Below, piece by piece: positions 32,864-42,505 of a stretch of DNA of 55,918 nt (positions are counted from its first letter, which is position 1; every line of letters starts with the position of its first letter). The stretch is from NCBI RefSeq assembly GCF_022179245.1, contig NZ_BPQM01000137.1, forward strand, positions 1 to 55,918, read 5' to 3'. A model generated the notes under the pieces. It had not been told where the DNA came from and did no database searches. It was given only the letters and a program-made list of their open reading frames with translations. Origin of the DNA: Methylobacterium gregans. Its GTDB lineage: Bacteria > Pseudomonadota > Alphaproteobacteria > Rhizobiales > Beijerinckiaceae. The position numbers and the translations under genes were made by a program.

Positions 32864-34417
32864 TCAGAGGAACTTCGCCGGGTCCGTCTCCGGCGGAGGC
32901 GTCGCCACATCCATGCGGTTCCACCAGCCGCCGCCGAGCGCCTGGAACAGGGCGGCGGTGTCGGCGTACTGGGTGGCACGCGCCGAGGCCGAGGTGACGA
33001 GCGCCGAGAGGTAGCTCTGCTGGGCGATCAGCACCTGCGTGGCGTTGATGGCGCCCGCCTCGAACTGCTTGCGGATCAGCCCGAGGCTCTCGCCCGTGGC
33101 CTTCTCGGCCGCGGAGGCCGCCGCGACCGCGCTCGCATCCGCCTGGAGCGCCCGCAGCGCGTCGGCGACGTTCTGGAAGGCCCCCACCACCGTGGCGCGG
33201 TACTGCGCCTGGGCCTGGGTCAGCGCCTCCTCGGAGGCGCGCTGGCGACGGTAGAGCGTGCCGGCGTCGAAGATCGGCGCCGCCGCCTGTCCGATGACGG
33301 TGAAGAAGCCCGCGCCTGGGTTGAGGAGCTGGGCGATGCGCACGGCGCTGGCGCCGCCGGTCGCCGAGATGGTGAATTGCGGCAGGCGGTTGGCCACCGC
33401 CACGCCGACATTGGCGGAGGCCTGCTGCACCAGGGCCTCGGCCGCCTTCACGTCCGGGCGCTGCTGCACGAGGCGCGAGGGCAGGCTGACGGGCAGCTTG
33501 GTCGGCAGGCGCAGGGCGGCGAGAGTGAAGGTCTGCGCGACCTCCTCGCTCGGCAGGCGGCCGGTCAGCGCGGTGAGCAGGTTGCGCTGTTGGGCGAGCT
33601 GCTTCTCCAGCGGCGGCAGGAGCTGCTGGGAGAGCGAGAGCGCGGCCTGCTGCTGCACCACCTCGGCGCCCGCGATCTGACCGAGCTTGAGCTGCTTGTT
33701 GTAGAGCTCCAGCACCTCGGTCTGGGCCTGGATCACGCGCTTCGTCGCGTCGATCTGGGCGCGCAGCGAGGCCTCTTGGATCGCCGCCGTGACCACGTTG
33801 GCGGTGAGGCTGAGATAGGCGGCCTCGAGCTGGAAGCGCTGGTTCTCGGCCTGGGCCTCCAGCGCCTCGATCTGGCGCCGGTTGCCCCCGAACACGTCCG
33901 GGTTGAACGTGACCGCGACCTGCGGCGTGAAGAGGCTGTAGAGGTAGCGGTTGTCGTTCTGCAGGGGCGACTGCAGGTCGAGGCCGGGTGCGCGCGCGCC
34001 CTGAACCTGCGGGGTGGCCGAGAGCGTCGGGAACAGCGTGCCCTTCTGGGCGAGGACGTTCTGCTGCGCGATGCGGAGCGAGGCCTGGGCCGCCTCGAGA
34101 TTCGGGTTGTTGGCGAGCGCCTCCTCGACGAGGCGGTTCAGCGCCTTCGAGCGGAACAGCTTCCACCACGCGCCCGGGATGTCGGCGCCCGCGACGAAGC
34201 TCTGGTCGGCCGATCCGCCCTGGCGCGTCGCGATGGCGTCGGCCGCGCTCGGGTTGCGCAGCGGCTCCTTCGTGTAGCGCGTGACCGGCGGGTCCTCAGG
34301 GGGCACGAAGTTCGGCCCCACCGCGCAGGCGGAGACGCCCGCGCAGAGCCCGGCGCCGAGCGCGCCGGCGAGCAGGCGGGACGCGATCCGCGCCCTTCGT
34401 CCGGATCCTGCCACCAT
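32864..34417 (-). CDS. Outer membrane efflux lipoprotein, NodT/CusC family
   Basis: This 517-residue TolC-like outer membrane channel is the third component of the RND efflux system encoded on this strand. A lipoprotein signal ends in the lipobox GVSAC near residue 28 (followed by AVGPNFVPP, the usual NodT start). Two outer membrane efflux repeats are seen as long heptad-rich helices: LNRLVEEALANNPNLEAAQASLRIAQQN's opening and, later, RPDVKAAEALVQQASANVGVAVA. ATG 34417 is a choice; a GTG at 34435 is in frame. It lies about 117 bases downstream of the pump gene stop. Confidence 0.93.
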   Translation of the reverse strand: MVAGSGRRARIASRLLAGALGAGLCAGVSACAVGPNFVPPEDPPVTRYTKEPLRNPSAADAIATRQGGSADQSFVAGADIPGAWWKLFRSKALNRLVEEALANNPNLEAAQASLRIAQQNVLAQKGTLFPTLSATPQVQGARAPGLDLQSPLQNDNRYLYSLFTPQVAVTFNPDVFGGNRRQIEALEAQAENQRFQLEAAYLSLTANVVTAAIQEASLRAQIDATKRVIQAQTEVLELYNKQLKLGQIAGAEVVQQQAALSLSQQLLPPLEKQLAQQRNLLTALTGRLPSEEVAQTFTLAALRLPTKLPVSLPSRLVQQRPDVKAAEALVQQASANVGVAVANRLPQFTISATGGASAVRIAQLLNPGAGFFTVIGQAAAPIFDAGTLYRRQRASEEALTQAQAQYRATVVGAFQNVADALRALQADASAVAAASAAEKATGESLGLIRKQFEAGAINATQVLIAQQSYLSALVTSASARATQYADTAALFQALGGGWWNRMDVATPPPETDPAKFL

Positions 34418-34533
34418 CGCGCCGCCGGCCCCCACCTTGGCAACTTGCCCATCGTAGAGGGACGCCCGGGAGGTCCCTGTCAACGCCGCGCCGCGGCGCG
34501 GCATGCCCCGCGCCCAAGCCTGTTGCGCCCGCA

Positions 34534-37500
34534 TCACGCCGCTGCCGGGTGGTGATGGGCCGGCACGGCGTCGCGGTTGGTCGTCCGCCGCGAGAACAGG
34601 GAGATCAGGACGGGCAGGACCACGAGGATCAGGTTCGGGGCGAGCAGGATGCCGCCGACCACCACCAGCGCCAGCGGCTTCTGCACCTGCGAGCCGATGC
34701 CGGTGGAGACCGCCGCCGGCAGGAGGCCGACGCAGGCCGCCACGCAGGTCATCATCACCGGCCGCATGCGCACGATCGAGGCGTGCCAGACGGCCTGTGA
34801 CCGGTCCATCCCCTCGTCGAGGAGCTGGTTGTAGTAGGCCAGCAGGATCACGCCCTCCATGGTCGAGATGCCGAAGAGCGCGATGAAGCCGATCGCCGCC
34901 GAGATCGAGAAGGGCGTGGCGGTGAAGAACAGGGCGAAGATGCCGCCGATCATCGCCATCGGGATCACCGAGAGCGTCAGCAGCATGTCGGTGACCGAGT
35001 TGAAGTTGATGAAGAGCAGCAGCGCGATCAGCACCAGCGTCAGCGGCACGACGAGGCTGAGCCGGGCGACCGCGTCCTGCAGGTTGGTGAACTGGCCGAC
35101 CCACTCCATGTGGTAGCCGGCCGGCATCTCCACCTCCCGCTGGACGCGGGCCTGCGCCTCCAGAACCGCGCTGCCGAGATCGCGCCCGCGCACCGAGAAC
35201 TTGACCGGGATGTAGCGCTCCTGGTCCTCGCGATAGATGAAGGCGGCGCCCGAGACGAGCTCGACGGTGGCGATCTCCGAGAGCGGCACCTGCACCACGC
35301 CGCCGCTCGGGTTCGGCGCCCCGATGGTGATGTTGCGGATCGTCTCCAGCGAGGAGCGGTACTCGCGCGCCAGCCGCACCCGCATCGGGAAGTGCCGGTC
35401 CGAGCCGTACTCGTAGAGGTCGCCCGCCGTCTGGCCGCCGATCGCGGCCGCCACCGTCGTGTTCACGTCGCCGATGGACAGCCCGAAGCGGGCGGCCTTC
35501 TGGCGATCGACGTCGATGCGCACGGTGGGCTGGCCGAGCGAGGCGAAGACCGCGAGATCCGTGATGCCGGGGATCGTACTGAGCACGTCCTTCACGGCGT
35601 TCGCGGTCTTGGTGATCTGCGCGAGGTCCGAGCCGTAGATCTTGACCGAGTTCTCGCCCTTCACGCCGGAGGCCGCTTCCTGGACGTTGTCCTCGATATA
35701 TTGCGAGAAGTTGAACTCGATGCCCGGAAACTCCTGCTCCAGACGCTTGGAGAGGTTGCGGATCAGGGTCTCCTTGTCGAGACCCTTGCGCCACTGGTCG
35801 ATAGGCTTGAGCGGCGCCAGGATCTCGCAGTTGAAGAAGCCGGTGGCGTCGGTGCCGTCGGCGGGCCGCCCCTGGTGCGAGATCACGGTGACGACCTCGG
35901 GCACCTCCTGGAAGATCTTGCGCAGGCGCTGCACGTAGGCGTTGCCCGCCTCCAGCGAGATCGAGGCCGGCATGGTGCCGCGCACGTAGAGGTTGCCCTC
36001 CTCGAGCTTCGGCAGGAACTCCAGGCCGAGATTGCGCGCGGCGAGCCCCGACACGAGCAGGATCGCGAGGGTGATCGCGATGGAGAGGATCCGGTTGCGC
36101 AGGCCGAACCGCAGGATGATCTCGTGGCCGAAACGGAGCAGCTTCACGATCAGCGTGTCGCGCTCCTCCACGTGCTTCGGCAGGATCAGCGCGGCGAGCG
36201 CGGGCGAGACCGTGAAGGTGGCGATCAGCCCGCCGACCAGCGCGTAGGCGTAGGTCTTGGCCATCGGGCCGAAGATGTGGCCCTCCACGCCCGTCATCGT
36301 GAAGAGCGGCAGGAAGCCCACGATGATGATGGTGGCCGAGAAGAAGATCGCCCGGTTCACCTCGGCGCCCGCGATGGCGATGATGCCCAGCCGCCCGGTG
36401 AGCCCGCCCGGCGCCCGCTGGCCCTTGGACAGGTGGGGCTCGGCGAGGTGCCGGAACACGTTCTCGACCATGATCACGGTAGCATCCACGATCAGGCCGA
36501 AATCGATCGCGCCGAGGGACAGGAGGTTCGCCGAATCGCCCCGCACCACCAGGATCAGGATGGCAAATCCCAGCGCGAACGGGATGGTGGCCGCCACGAT
36601 GATGGCGCTGCGAAGCGATCCTAAGAACAGCCACTGCACCACGAAGACCAGCACCACGCCGAAGACGAGGTTGTGCATCACCGTGTGGGTGGTGGTGTGG
36701 ATCAGGCCCGAGCGGTCGTAGATGCGCTGGATCTTCACGTCGGGCGGCAGGATCGTGGAGTTGTTGATCCGGTCGATCTCGGCCTCGACGCGGCGCAGGG
36801 TCGGAAGGCTCTGGCCGCCGCGGCTCATCAGCACGATGCCCTCGACCACGTCCGGCTGGTCGTCATGGCCGACGATGCCGAGGCGCGGCGCGTTCGAGAC
36901 GCGCACCTCGGCCACGTCCTTCACCAGCACGGGGATGCCGTTCACCTGCGTCAGCATGGTGTCGCGGATGTCGTCCATGTCGCGGATCAGGCCGATGCCG
37001 CGCACCACCGCCGCCTGCTCGCCGACGTTCAGCGTCTGGCCGCCCACGTTGATCGAGGAGTTGTTGAGCGCCGTTACCAGTTGGACGAGCGTCAGCCCTT
37101 GCGCCTGAAGCCGGTTCAGGTCGACGGCGATCTCGTATTCCTTCGCCTTGCCGCCGAAGGCCGTCACGTCAACCACGCCCGGGATCGCCTTGAAGCGGCG
37201 CTGCAGCACCCAGTCCTGCAGGGTCTTCATGTCGGCCGACGAGTAGCCCGCGGGCCCGACGAGCTTGTAGCGCATGATCTCGCCAACGGGGCTCGTCGGC
37301 GAGATCTGCGGCTGCGCCCCGTTCGGCAGGGGCGGCAGTTGCGAGAGGCGGTTGAGGACGCGCTGGAGCGCCTGCTCGTACGTGTACTCGTAGTTGAACT
37401 GCACCTTCACGTCGGAGAGGCCGAACAGCGAGATGGTGCGCACCACCGTGGCGTTCGGGATGCCGGCGAGCGCCACCTCGAGCGGAATCGTGATGTAGCG

Positions 37501-37683
37501 CTCGATCTCCTCGGCCGACTGGCCGGGATTCTGGGTGATCACGTCCACGAGCGGCGGGACGGGATCCGGATAGGCCTCGATGTTGAGCTGGGTGTAGCTC
37601 GCGTAGCCGAGCCCCATCATCACGAGGAAGCCCAGGAAGACCAGCACGCGCTGGCGCAGCGAGAAGACGATCAGGCTGTTCAT
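34534..37683 (-). CDS. Heavy-metal RND efflux pump, CusA/CzcA family
   Basis: A 1049-residue inner membrane proton antiporter of the HME-RND group. The N-terminus RQRVLVFLGFLVMMGLGYASYTQLNIEAYPD's opening and the signature AYPDPVPPLVDVITQNPGQSAEE identify it as the CusA/CzcA type rather than a drug pump. TM4 has GAIDFGLIVDATVIMVENVF with the D/E pair expected for proton relay, and two large periplasmic porter domains lie between helix sets 1-2 and 7-8. The metal is not known; copper/silver or cobalt/zinc/cadmium are options. The gene lies between adaptor and outer membrane genes in a minus-strand operon; 21 bases separate it from the adaptor. Confidence 0.95.
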   Translation of the reverse strand: MNSLIVFSLRQRVLVFLGFLVMMGLGYASYTQLNIEAYPDPVPPLVDVITQNPGQSAEEIERYITIPLEVALAGIPNATVVRTISLFGLSDVKVQFNYEYTYEQALQRVLNRLSQLPPLPNGAQPQISPTSPVGEIMRYKLVGPAGYSSADMKTLQDWVLQRRFKAIPGVVDVTAFGGKAKEYEIAVDLNRLQAQGLTLVQLVTALNNSSINVGGQTLNVGEQAAVVRGIGLIRDMDDIRDTMLTQVNGIPVLVKDVAEVRVSNAPRLGIVGHDDQPDVVEGIVLMSRGGQSLPTLRRVEAEIDRINNSTILPPDVKIQRIYDRSGLIHTTTHTVMHNLVFGVVLVFVVQWLFLGSLRSAIIVAATIPFALGFAILILVVRGDSANLLSLGAIDFGLIVDATVIMVENVFRHLAEPHLSKGQRAPGGLTGRLGIIAIAGAEVNRAIFFSATIIIVGFLPLFTMTGVEGHIFGPMAKTYAYALVGGLIATFTVSPALAALILPKHVEERDTLIVKLLRFGHEIILRFGLRNRILSIAITLAILLVSGLAARNLGLEFLPKLEEGNLYVRGTMPASISLEAGNAYVQRLRKIFQEVPEVVTVISHQGRPADGTDATGFFNCEILAPLKPIDQWRKGLDKETLIRNLSKRLEQEFPGIEFNFSQYIEDNVQEAASGVKGENSVKIYGSDLAQITKTANAVKDVLSTIPGITDLAVFASLGQPTVRIDVDRQKAARFGLSIGDVNTTVAAAIGGQTAGDLYEYGSDRHFPMRVRLAREYRSSLETIRNITIGAPNPSGGVVQVPLSEIATVELVSGAAFIYREDQERYIPVKFSVRGRDLGSAVLEAQARVQREVEMPAGYHMEWVGQFTNLQDAVARLSLVVPLTLVLIALLLFINFNSVTDMLLTLSVIPMAMIGGIFALFFTATPFSISAAIGFIALFGISTMEGVILLAYYNQLLDEGMDRSQAVWHASIVRMRPVMMTCVAACVGLLPAAVSTGIGSQVQKPLALVVVGGILLAPNLILVVLPVLISLFSRRTTNRDAVPAHHHPAAA

Positions 37684-37704
37684 GGCGGCTCGCCCCGGGG
37701 CCCC

Positions 37705-39039
37705 TCAGGACGCCTTGTCGCCGGAGGCGGCGCGGTCGATGAACAGGGCGCCGCGGGTGACGACCTCCTCGCCCGCGTTCAGCCCCTCGACCACCTGCGC
37801 GTTGTCGCCGTTGATCAGCCCGAGCTTGACCGCGCGGGCCACGATGCTGCCATCCGCCTTCGCCACCCAGACATGGGCGGCCGCGCCCTCGTACACGATG
37901 GCGGCCATCGGCACCGCGGGCGAGGGCTGCGGCTTGCCGGTGATGATCGTGAAGGTCGCGAACATCTCGGGCTTGAGCAGGCGCTCGGGATTGTCGACCT
38001 CGCTGCGCACCGCGAGCCGGCGCGTGGCCGGATCGAGGCTCGCCGCCATGTAGTTGACCCGCGCCTTGAAGATGCGGGCGCCGAAGCCGGCCACCCGCGC
38101 CTCGACCTCCTGGCCGATGCGGATTTTCGGGATCTCGCTCTCGCGCACGTTGGCGACGAGCCAGACGGTGGAGAGATCGCCGATGACGAAGACCGGGTCA
38201 CTGGACGAGGAGAGATACTGGCCGACACCCACTTTCCGCTGCACGATGGTGCCGGCGATCGGCGCGCGGATCTCGACCTCTGAGCTGAGCCGGCCGTTCT
38301 TCTCGAAGCCTGCGATCTCGGCGTCGGTCTTGCCCATGAGCCGCAAGCGGCTCTTCACCGCGTCCAGCGTCGCCTCCGCGGTCTTCAGGTCGCTCTGGGC
38401 GGCGATCACGTCGTTCTGCGCGGACTGGTAGTCCTTCAGAGCGACGGCACGGGCGGCGAACAGTTCCTGCTGGCGAGACGCGATGGTCTGGTCGAGCTTC
38501 AGCAGGGCCTGCTGCTTCTGCAGGCTGTTGAGCGCGGCCTGGTAGTCGTTCTGCGCCTGGACCATGTCGGTGGCCTCCAGCGTCAGCAGCAGGTCGCCGG
38601 CCTTCACCTCGTCGCCCGCCCGCGCCAGGACCTTCGTGACCCGGCCCGAATAGGGCGCGGCCACCGGCACGTTGTCGTCCTCGTTGAGCGCGATGCGCCC
38701 CTCCGCCGTGCCCTCGGGCCGGAAGGTCATGGTCGCGACCGGATGGATCTCGAAGGCGGCGCGCTGCTCCCGCGTAGGACGGAAGACGCGCTCGGCCGGG
38801 GAGCCCTTCTCGGCCTGCTCGGCCGCCACCTCCGCCGCCTCGCCGCCGCCGGTCAGGCCCTGGACGTAGGCGATCGCCCGCTCGGCGGCGTCGCGCACCG
38901 GCTGCGGGAACACGGCGACCGCCGCCACCAGGGCGACGACGAGAAGCAGCGCGGCTGCCACGGGCAGGAGCCCGACGCGGCGCGCGGCGCGCGCATGGCC
39001 GCTGCGGGCTTCAGGCTCCAGAGGATTGCGGGCGTCCAT
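37705..39039 (-). CDS. RND efflux periplasmic adaptor (CusB/CzcB family)
   Basis: This 444-residue membrane fusion protein links the pump to the outer membrane channel. A membrane anchor lies at about 24-45 (VGLLPVAAALLLVVALVAAVAVF). The lipoyl-like domain has VPVAAPYSGRVTKVLARAGDEVKAGDLLLTLE, cut here to features only, and a coiled-coil hairpin runs over about 140-230 (NDYQAALNSLQKQQALLKLD, then AQSDLKTAEATLDAVKSRL). Beta-barrel and membrane-proximal domains follow. ATG 39039 begins MDARNPLEP. It is the first gene of the operon adaptor-pump-channel; no two-component regulator or metallochaperone gene is adjacent. Confidence 0.92.
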   Translation of the reverse strand: MDARNPLEPEARSGHARAARRVGLLPVAAALLLVVALVAAVAVFPQPVRDAAERAIAYVQGLTGGGEAAEVAAEQAEKGSPAERVFRPTREQRAAFEIHPVATMTFRPEGTAEGRIALNEDDNVPVAAPYSGRVTKVLARAGDEVKAGDLLLTLEATDMVQAQNDYQAALNSLQKQQALLKLDQTIASRQQELFAARAVALKDYQSAQNDVIAAQSDLKTAEATLDAVKSRLRLMGKTDAEIAGFEKNGRLSSEVEIRAPIAGTIVQRKVGVGQYLSSSSDPVFVIGDLSTVWLVANVRESEIPKIRIGQEVEARVAGFGARIFKARVNYMAASLDPATRRLAVRSEVDNPERLLKPEMFATFTIITGKPQPSPAVPMAAIVYEGAAAHVWVAKADGSIVARAVKLGLINGDNAQVVEGLNAGEEVVTRGALFIDRAASGDKAS

Positions 39040-39382
39040 CGGGATCTCAGGGTCGTCGGGTCCGGTGCGGTCCTGGCATCGCGCGAGCCGGCGCGGGATT
39101 CGCGCGGCCGTTTGGTGCCCGCAACAGAGCGACCCATATCGCTTTTCTGTGGCAGAAGAACCGGCGCCGGAAGACTTTCGTCCGCGGTTGCAATTTAGCA
39201 CCCACGACAATTTTACAAAGCCGGCACATGTCTTAGCGACGCGCTGTCCGGGACAGCGGCCGCCCGCGGTCCGCGGCCTCACGGGGCCGTGATCAGACCG
39301 GGCGGACGGCTCCTGCGCAACCCGGGCGGCACCGGCCGGTTACCCGGACGGGGCTTGGGCGTATCGGTAGGTATTCGACGGC
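39040..39382. promoter_or_regulatory. Divergent intergenic region with efflux promoter candidate and 17-bp dyad
   Basis: This 343-base gap separates the efflux operon from NDH-2 and holds no gene. It has an unusually AT-rich core near 39190-39220. On the minus strand CTTTGT (39220-39215), 16 bases and CTAAAT (39198-39193) form a weak promoter candidate for the efflux operon. At 39242-39258, CGCTGTCC and GGACAGCG flank a single G, a perfect dyad suited to a dimeric regulator. Confidence 0.4.
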
Positions 39383-40705
39383 ATGGACGCGCGCCACGAT
39401 CCGGACCTCCGCACCGCCTCGCCCCCACGATCCGGCCGCCCTGAGACAGGATTGCCGCGCGTCGTGATCCTCGGCGCGGGCTTCGCGGGGCTGGCGGCCG
39501 CGCAGGCGCTTGCCGGCGCGCGGGTGGCGGTGACACTCATCGACGTCAACAACTACCACCTCTTCGTGCCGCTGCTCTATCAGGTGGCGACCGCCGCGCT
39601 CTCGCCCGCCGACATCGCCGAGCCGATCCGCCACATCGTGGCGGCCTCCGAGAACATCGAGGTGGTGCTGGGGGAGGTCTCAGGGGTGGACCCGGAGGCC
39701 CGGGAGGTCAGGCTCGCCGACGGCACGGCGATTCCCTACGACCGGCTCGTCGTCGCCACCGGCTCCACCACCAGCTATTTCGGCCACGACGCCTGGGCCG
39801 ACCACGCGCCCTCGCTCAAGAGCATCGAGGAGGCCCGCGCCATCCGCACCCGGGTGCTGCAGGGCTTCGAGCTGGCCGAGCGCGCCGCCGATCCGGCCGA
39901 GCGCGACCGGCTGATGACGATCGTGGTGGTCGGCGGCGGGCCGACCGGCGTCGAGATGGCCGGATCGCTCGCCGAACTCGCGCGCCACGCGCTGGCCCGC
40001 GACTTCCGTCACATCGACCCGACGACCGCCCGTGTCCTCCTGGTCGAGGCGGGGCCGCGCCTGCTCGCGGCCTTCCCGGAGGATCTCGCGGCCTATGCAA
40101 GGCGCTCGCTGGAACGGCTCGGCGTGAGCATCCTGACGAACCGGGCGGTCGAGACGATCGACGCGGACGGCGTGGTGATCGGGGGCGAGCGCATCCCGGC
40201 CGCGACCGTGGTCTGGGGGGCGGGCGTGCGGGCCTCGCCCGCCGCCGCCTGGCTCCGGGTCGCGACGGACCGCAGCGGGCGCATCCCCGTCGAACCCGAT
40301 CTCTCGGTGACGGGGCTCCCCGACATCTACGCCCTGGGCGACACCGCCCTCTGCCGGGACGAGCGGGGCGAGCCGCTGCCGGGCCTCGCTCAGGTCGCAC
40401 AGCAGCAGGGCACGCATCTGGGCCAGGCACTGCGGGCGAACCTGGAGCAGGGCAGGCCGATGCCGCCCTTCCGCTTCCGTAACCGCGGCAACGCGGCGAT
40501 CGTCGGCCGGCACGCGGCGGTGTTCGATTTCGGGCCCCGCCGCCACCTCAGGGGCTCTCCCGCCTGGCTGCTCTGGGCCGCCGTCCATGTCGTGCTGCTG
40601 GTCGACTTCTCCCAGCGCGCCCGGGTCAGCCTGCAATGGCTCTGGCGCTACGTGACCTACCGGCGCGGCGCCCGGCTGATCACGGCCCCGCCCCCGCGGC
40701 GCTGA
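39383..40705 (+). CDS. ndh: Type II NADH dehydrogenase (NDH-2) family oxidoreductase
   Basis: This 440-residue FAD enzyme oxidises NADH and reduces quinone without pumping protons. The FAD Rossmann motif is VVILGAGFAGLAAAQAL near residue 27, and the NADH Rossmann motif is IVVVGGGPTGVEMAGSLAEL near 178. VWGAGVRASPAA, DIYALGDTA and QVAQQQGTHLG are typical NDH-2 segments. The C-terminus (VVLLVDFSQRARVSLQWLW) is amphipathic and should bind the membrane. It starts at ATG 39383 with a 25-residue leader before the fold. Divergent from the metal efflux operon. Confidence 0.92.
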   Translation: MDARHDPDLRTASPPRSGRPETGLPRVVILGAGFAGLAAAQALAGARVAVTLIDVNNYHLFVPLLYQVATAALSPADIAEPIRHIVAASENIEVVLGEVSGVDPEAREVRLADGTAIPYDRLVVATGSTTSYFGHDAWADHAPSLKSIEEARAIRTRVLQGFELAERAADPAERDRLMTIVVVGGGPTGVEMAGSLAELARHALARDFRHIDPTTARVLLVEAGPRLLAAFPEDLAAYARRSLERLGVSILTNRAVETIDADGVVIGGERIPAATVVWGAGVRASPAAAWLRVATDRSGRIPVEPDLSVTGLPDIYALGDTALCRDERGEPLPGLAQVAQQQGTHLGQALRANLEQGRPMPPFRFRNRGNAAIVGRHAAVFDFGPRRHLRGSPAWLLWAAVHVVLLVDFSQRARVSLQWLWRYVTYRRGARLITAPPPRR

Positions 40706-40790
40706 ACCGGCTCCCGCGGTCTCAGGATCCGGCAGGGACCTGCCGGGTTGGACCTCACGGGGGACATGGGACGAGAGCCGAAGAGAGCCG

Positions 40791-41681
40791 ATGGTCCAGC
40801 AGATCCCGGTCGATCCGAACGCGCGGGCGGACGATCCGCGCGCCGATGCCGAGCGCGACGACGCCACCCACGAGGTCCTGCCCGATCTCGCCTACCAGCG
40901 CCACGTCATCGCCAACGTCGCCTATATCGGGCAGCCCGGCGAGGCCGGCTGGGTGCTGGTCGATGCGGGCTTTCCCGGTACACGGGGGCGGATCGAGGCC
41001 GCGGTCGAGGCCCGCTTCGGCGGGACGCGGCCGGCCGCGATCCTGCTCACCCACGGGCATTTCGACCATGTGGGCGTGCTGGAGGATCTGGCGGCGGCCT
41101 GGGACGTGCCGGTCTACGCACACCGTCTGGAGCGGCCCTATCTCGACGGCAGCGCCGCCTACCCGCCGGGTGACCCGAGCGTCGGCGGCGGCGCGGTGGC
41201 ACGGGCCTCGCCGCTCTTCCCGACCAAGCCCGTGAACGTGTCCGCGCAGCTGCACGAGCTGCCCGAGGACGGCAGCATCCCCGATCTGCCGGGCTGGCGC
41301 TGGATCCACACGCCCGGCCATTCTCCCGGGCACGTCTCGTTCTGGCGCGAGGCCGACCGCACCGTGATCGCGGGCGACGCCTTCATCACTACGGCGAGCG
41401 AATCGGCCTACGAGTCGATGATGCAGACGCCCGAGATCCACGGGCCGCCCAAGTACCTGACGATCGACTGGCCGGCGGCGCGCGACTCGGTCCGGGCGCT
41501 GGCCGCCCTGAAGCCGGATCTCGCGATCACCGGGCACGGCCGGGCGCTGGCGGGCACCGAGCTGCGGCGCGGCCTCGAGGCGCTCGCGGCGGATTTCGAC
41601 CGCATCGCCGTGCCGGATCAGGGCCGCTACGTCGAGCGGCCCCACCGCGCGGAGGACGGCTCGGCCTACCGGGCGCCCTGA
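40791..41681 (+). CDS. Metallo-beta-lactamase-fold hydrolase
   Basis: A 296-residue cytosolic protein with the zinc motif LTHGHFDHVG near residues 85-94 and further ligands in HTPGHSPGHVSFWR and IAGDAFITT, plus ITGHGRAL near the C-terminus. It lacks a signal peptide, unlike the other hydrolase of this fold at 3982. Relatives are annotated as glyoxalase II-like or lactonase-like hydrolases; a specific substrate cannot be assigned. It lies 85 bases downstream of ndh in the same direction. The segment QTPEIHGPPKYLTIDWPAA occurs in this subfamily and may line the active site. Confidence 0.88.
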   Translation: MVQQIPVDPNARADDPRADAERDDATHEVLPDLAYQRHVIANVAYIGQPGEAGWVLVDAGFPGTRGRIEAAVEARFGGTRPAAILLTHGHFDHVGVLEDLAAAWDVPVYAHRLERPYLDGSAAYPPGDPSVGGGAVARASPLFPTKPVNVSAQLHELPEDGSIPDLPGWRWIHTPGHSPGHVSFWREADRTVIAGDAFITTASESAYESMMQTPEIHGPPKYLTIDWPAARDSVRALAALKPDLAITGHGRALAGTELRRGLEALAADFDRIAVPDQGRYVERPHRAEDGSAYRAP

Positions 41682-41693
41682 GCCGACCGAGCC

Positions 41694-42095
41694 TCAATGG
41701 GCCGGCAACGGCCCCGTGGTCGAGCGGCCCCGCAGGGCGAGGGCCGTCGCGGCCGCCCCGACGCCGTCCACCGCCGCGAAGGCGAGGAGCGGCGTCGGGG
41801 CGAGGTCGGCCATCACCAAGAGGACGAAGGCGGCGGCGAGGCAGAGCCGAACGGCGACGCTCGCGCCGATCAGCGGCCGGTCCTCGTGCCGCGCGAACTG
41901 CCCGTAATAGGCGGCGAAGCAGAGCATCAGCAGACCGATGATCCGGACGAGGTAAGGCTCGGCCGTCACGCCGAGCAGCCGCGCCACGCCCTCGGGGGCG
42001 AGTAGGAAGGCGAGGCCGGCGACGGTGAGGTAGGCGGCGTGGGCGATGACGGTCCTGGCCGGGGCGCTCAGTCCGGCCTTCATGGTGGTTCTCAT
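41694..42095 (-). CDS. Small four-helix membrane protein, unknown
   Basis: A 133-residue hypothetical inner membrane protein. Four hydrophobic helices are predicted: VIAHAAYLTVAGLAFLLAP, LVRIIGLLMLCFAAYYGQF, ASVAVRLCLAAAFVLLVMA and PTPLLAFAAVDGVGAAATAL. There are no catalytic motifs, and it resembles no family I can name. ATG 42095 is chosen because GGAGG lies six bases upstream on the minus strand. It converges with the hydrolase gene 12 bases away and is divergent from the glycine riboswitch region. Confidence 0.7.
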   Translation of the reverse strand: MRTTMKAGLSAPARTVIAHAAYLTVAGLAFLLAPEGVARLLGVTAEPYLVRIIGLLMLCFAAYYGQFARHEDRPLIGASVAVRLCLAAAFVLLVMADLAPTPLLAFAAVDGVGAAATALALRGRSTTGPLPAH

Positions 42096-42260
42096 GGCGA
42101 ACCTCCGTGGAAGATCTTGCAAGTAACCGTTGACGCAGGATGATTACACATCACGCCCGAAGCGCGCCGAAATCACGCAGGTTAATGCCATATCGGCCGC
42201 GTTCGACGGTTCGGCAGGATACGGATCGTGCGGTCTGAAACATCGGCGTCCCGCCGGATG

Positions 42261-42290
42261 TTGCGCCGCACCGCCGAGACGTGCTCTGAT
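42261..42290 (+). promoter_or_regulatory. Candidate promoter of the gcv operon
   Basis: TTGCGC at 42261-42266 and TCTGAT at 42285-42290 are separated by 18 bases. Neither box is strong, but a start near 42297 would place the RNA end just before the first glycine aptamer. The rest of 42096-42260 shows no gene. Confidence 0.35.
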
Positions 42291-42308
42291 GGCCGCGTCC
42301 GATAAGGG

Positions 42309-42495
42309 CGATACGGGAGAGCCCAGTCCGGCCGGCGACGGTCGGGCATGGCGCCGACGGAGCAACCACCCCCGGAAACTCTCAGGCACAATCACCGTAT
42401 CGTTGGACAATCTGGAGAGAGGCGCCGCAGGGCGTCCACCGAAGGAGAAACCTCGGGCGTGAGCCGGGGGGAAGCTCTCAGGTAACCGCGACAGA
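42309..42495 (+). ncRNA. Tandem glycine riboswitch
   Basis: Two glycine aptamers precede gcvT. Aptamer 1 spans 42309-42402 and is closed by a perfect 8-bp P1 stem: CGATACGG (42309-42316) with CCGTATCG (42395-42402). It contains GGGAGAG, GGCGCCGACGGAGCAA and ACTCTCAGGCA. Aptamer 2 spans 42411-42495, with P1 TCTG/CAGA, CTGGAGAGAGGCGCC, CACCGAAGGAG and GCTCTCAGGTAA. These are the family consensus elements. The tandem arrangement and short linker are classical for glycine sensors, which switch gcv expression on when glycine is abundant. An expression-platform hairpin follows at 42506. Confidence 0.96.
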
Positions 42496-42505
42496 TGGGG
42501 GCAGG

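Noticed and set aside
35110..36624. Open frame of 504 codons antisense to the RND pump
   Set aside because: Shadow of a conserved RND gene; no domain or ribosome binding site.
32864..39039. Multidrug RND efflux system
   Set aside because: The pump N-terminus and adaptor match the heavy-metal (CusA/CzcA) branch rather than the AcrB/MexB type.
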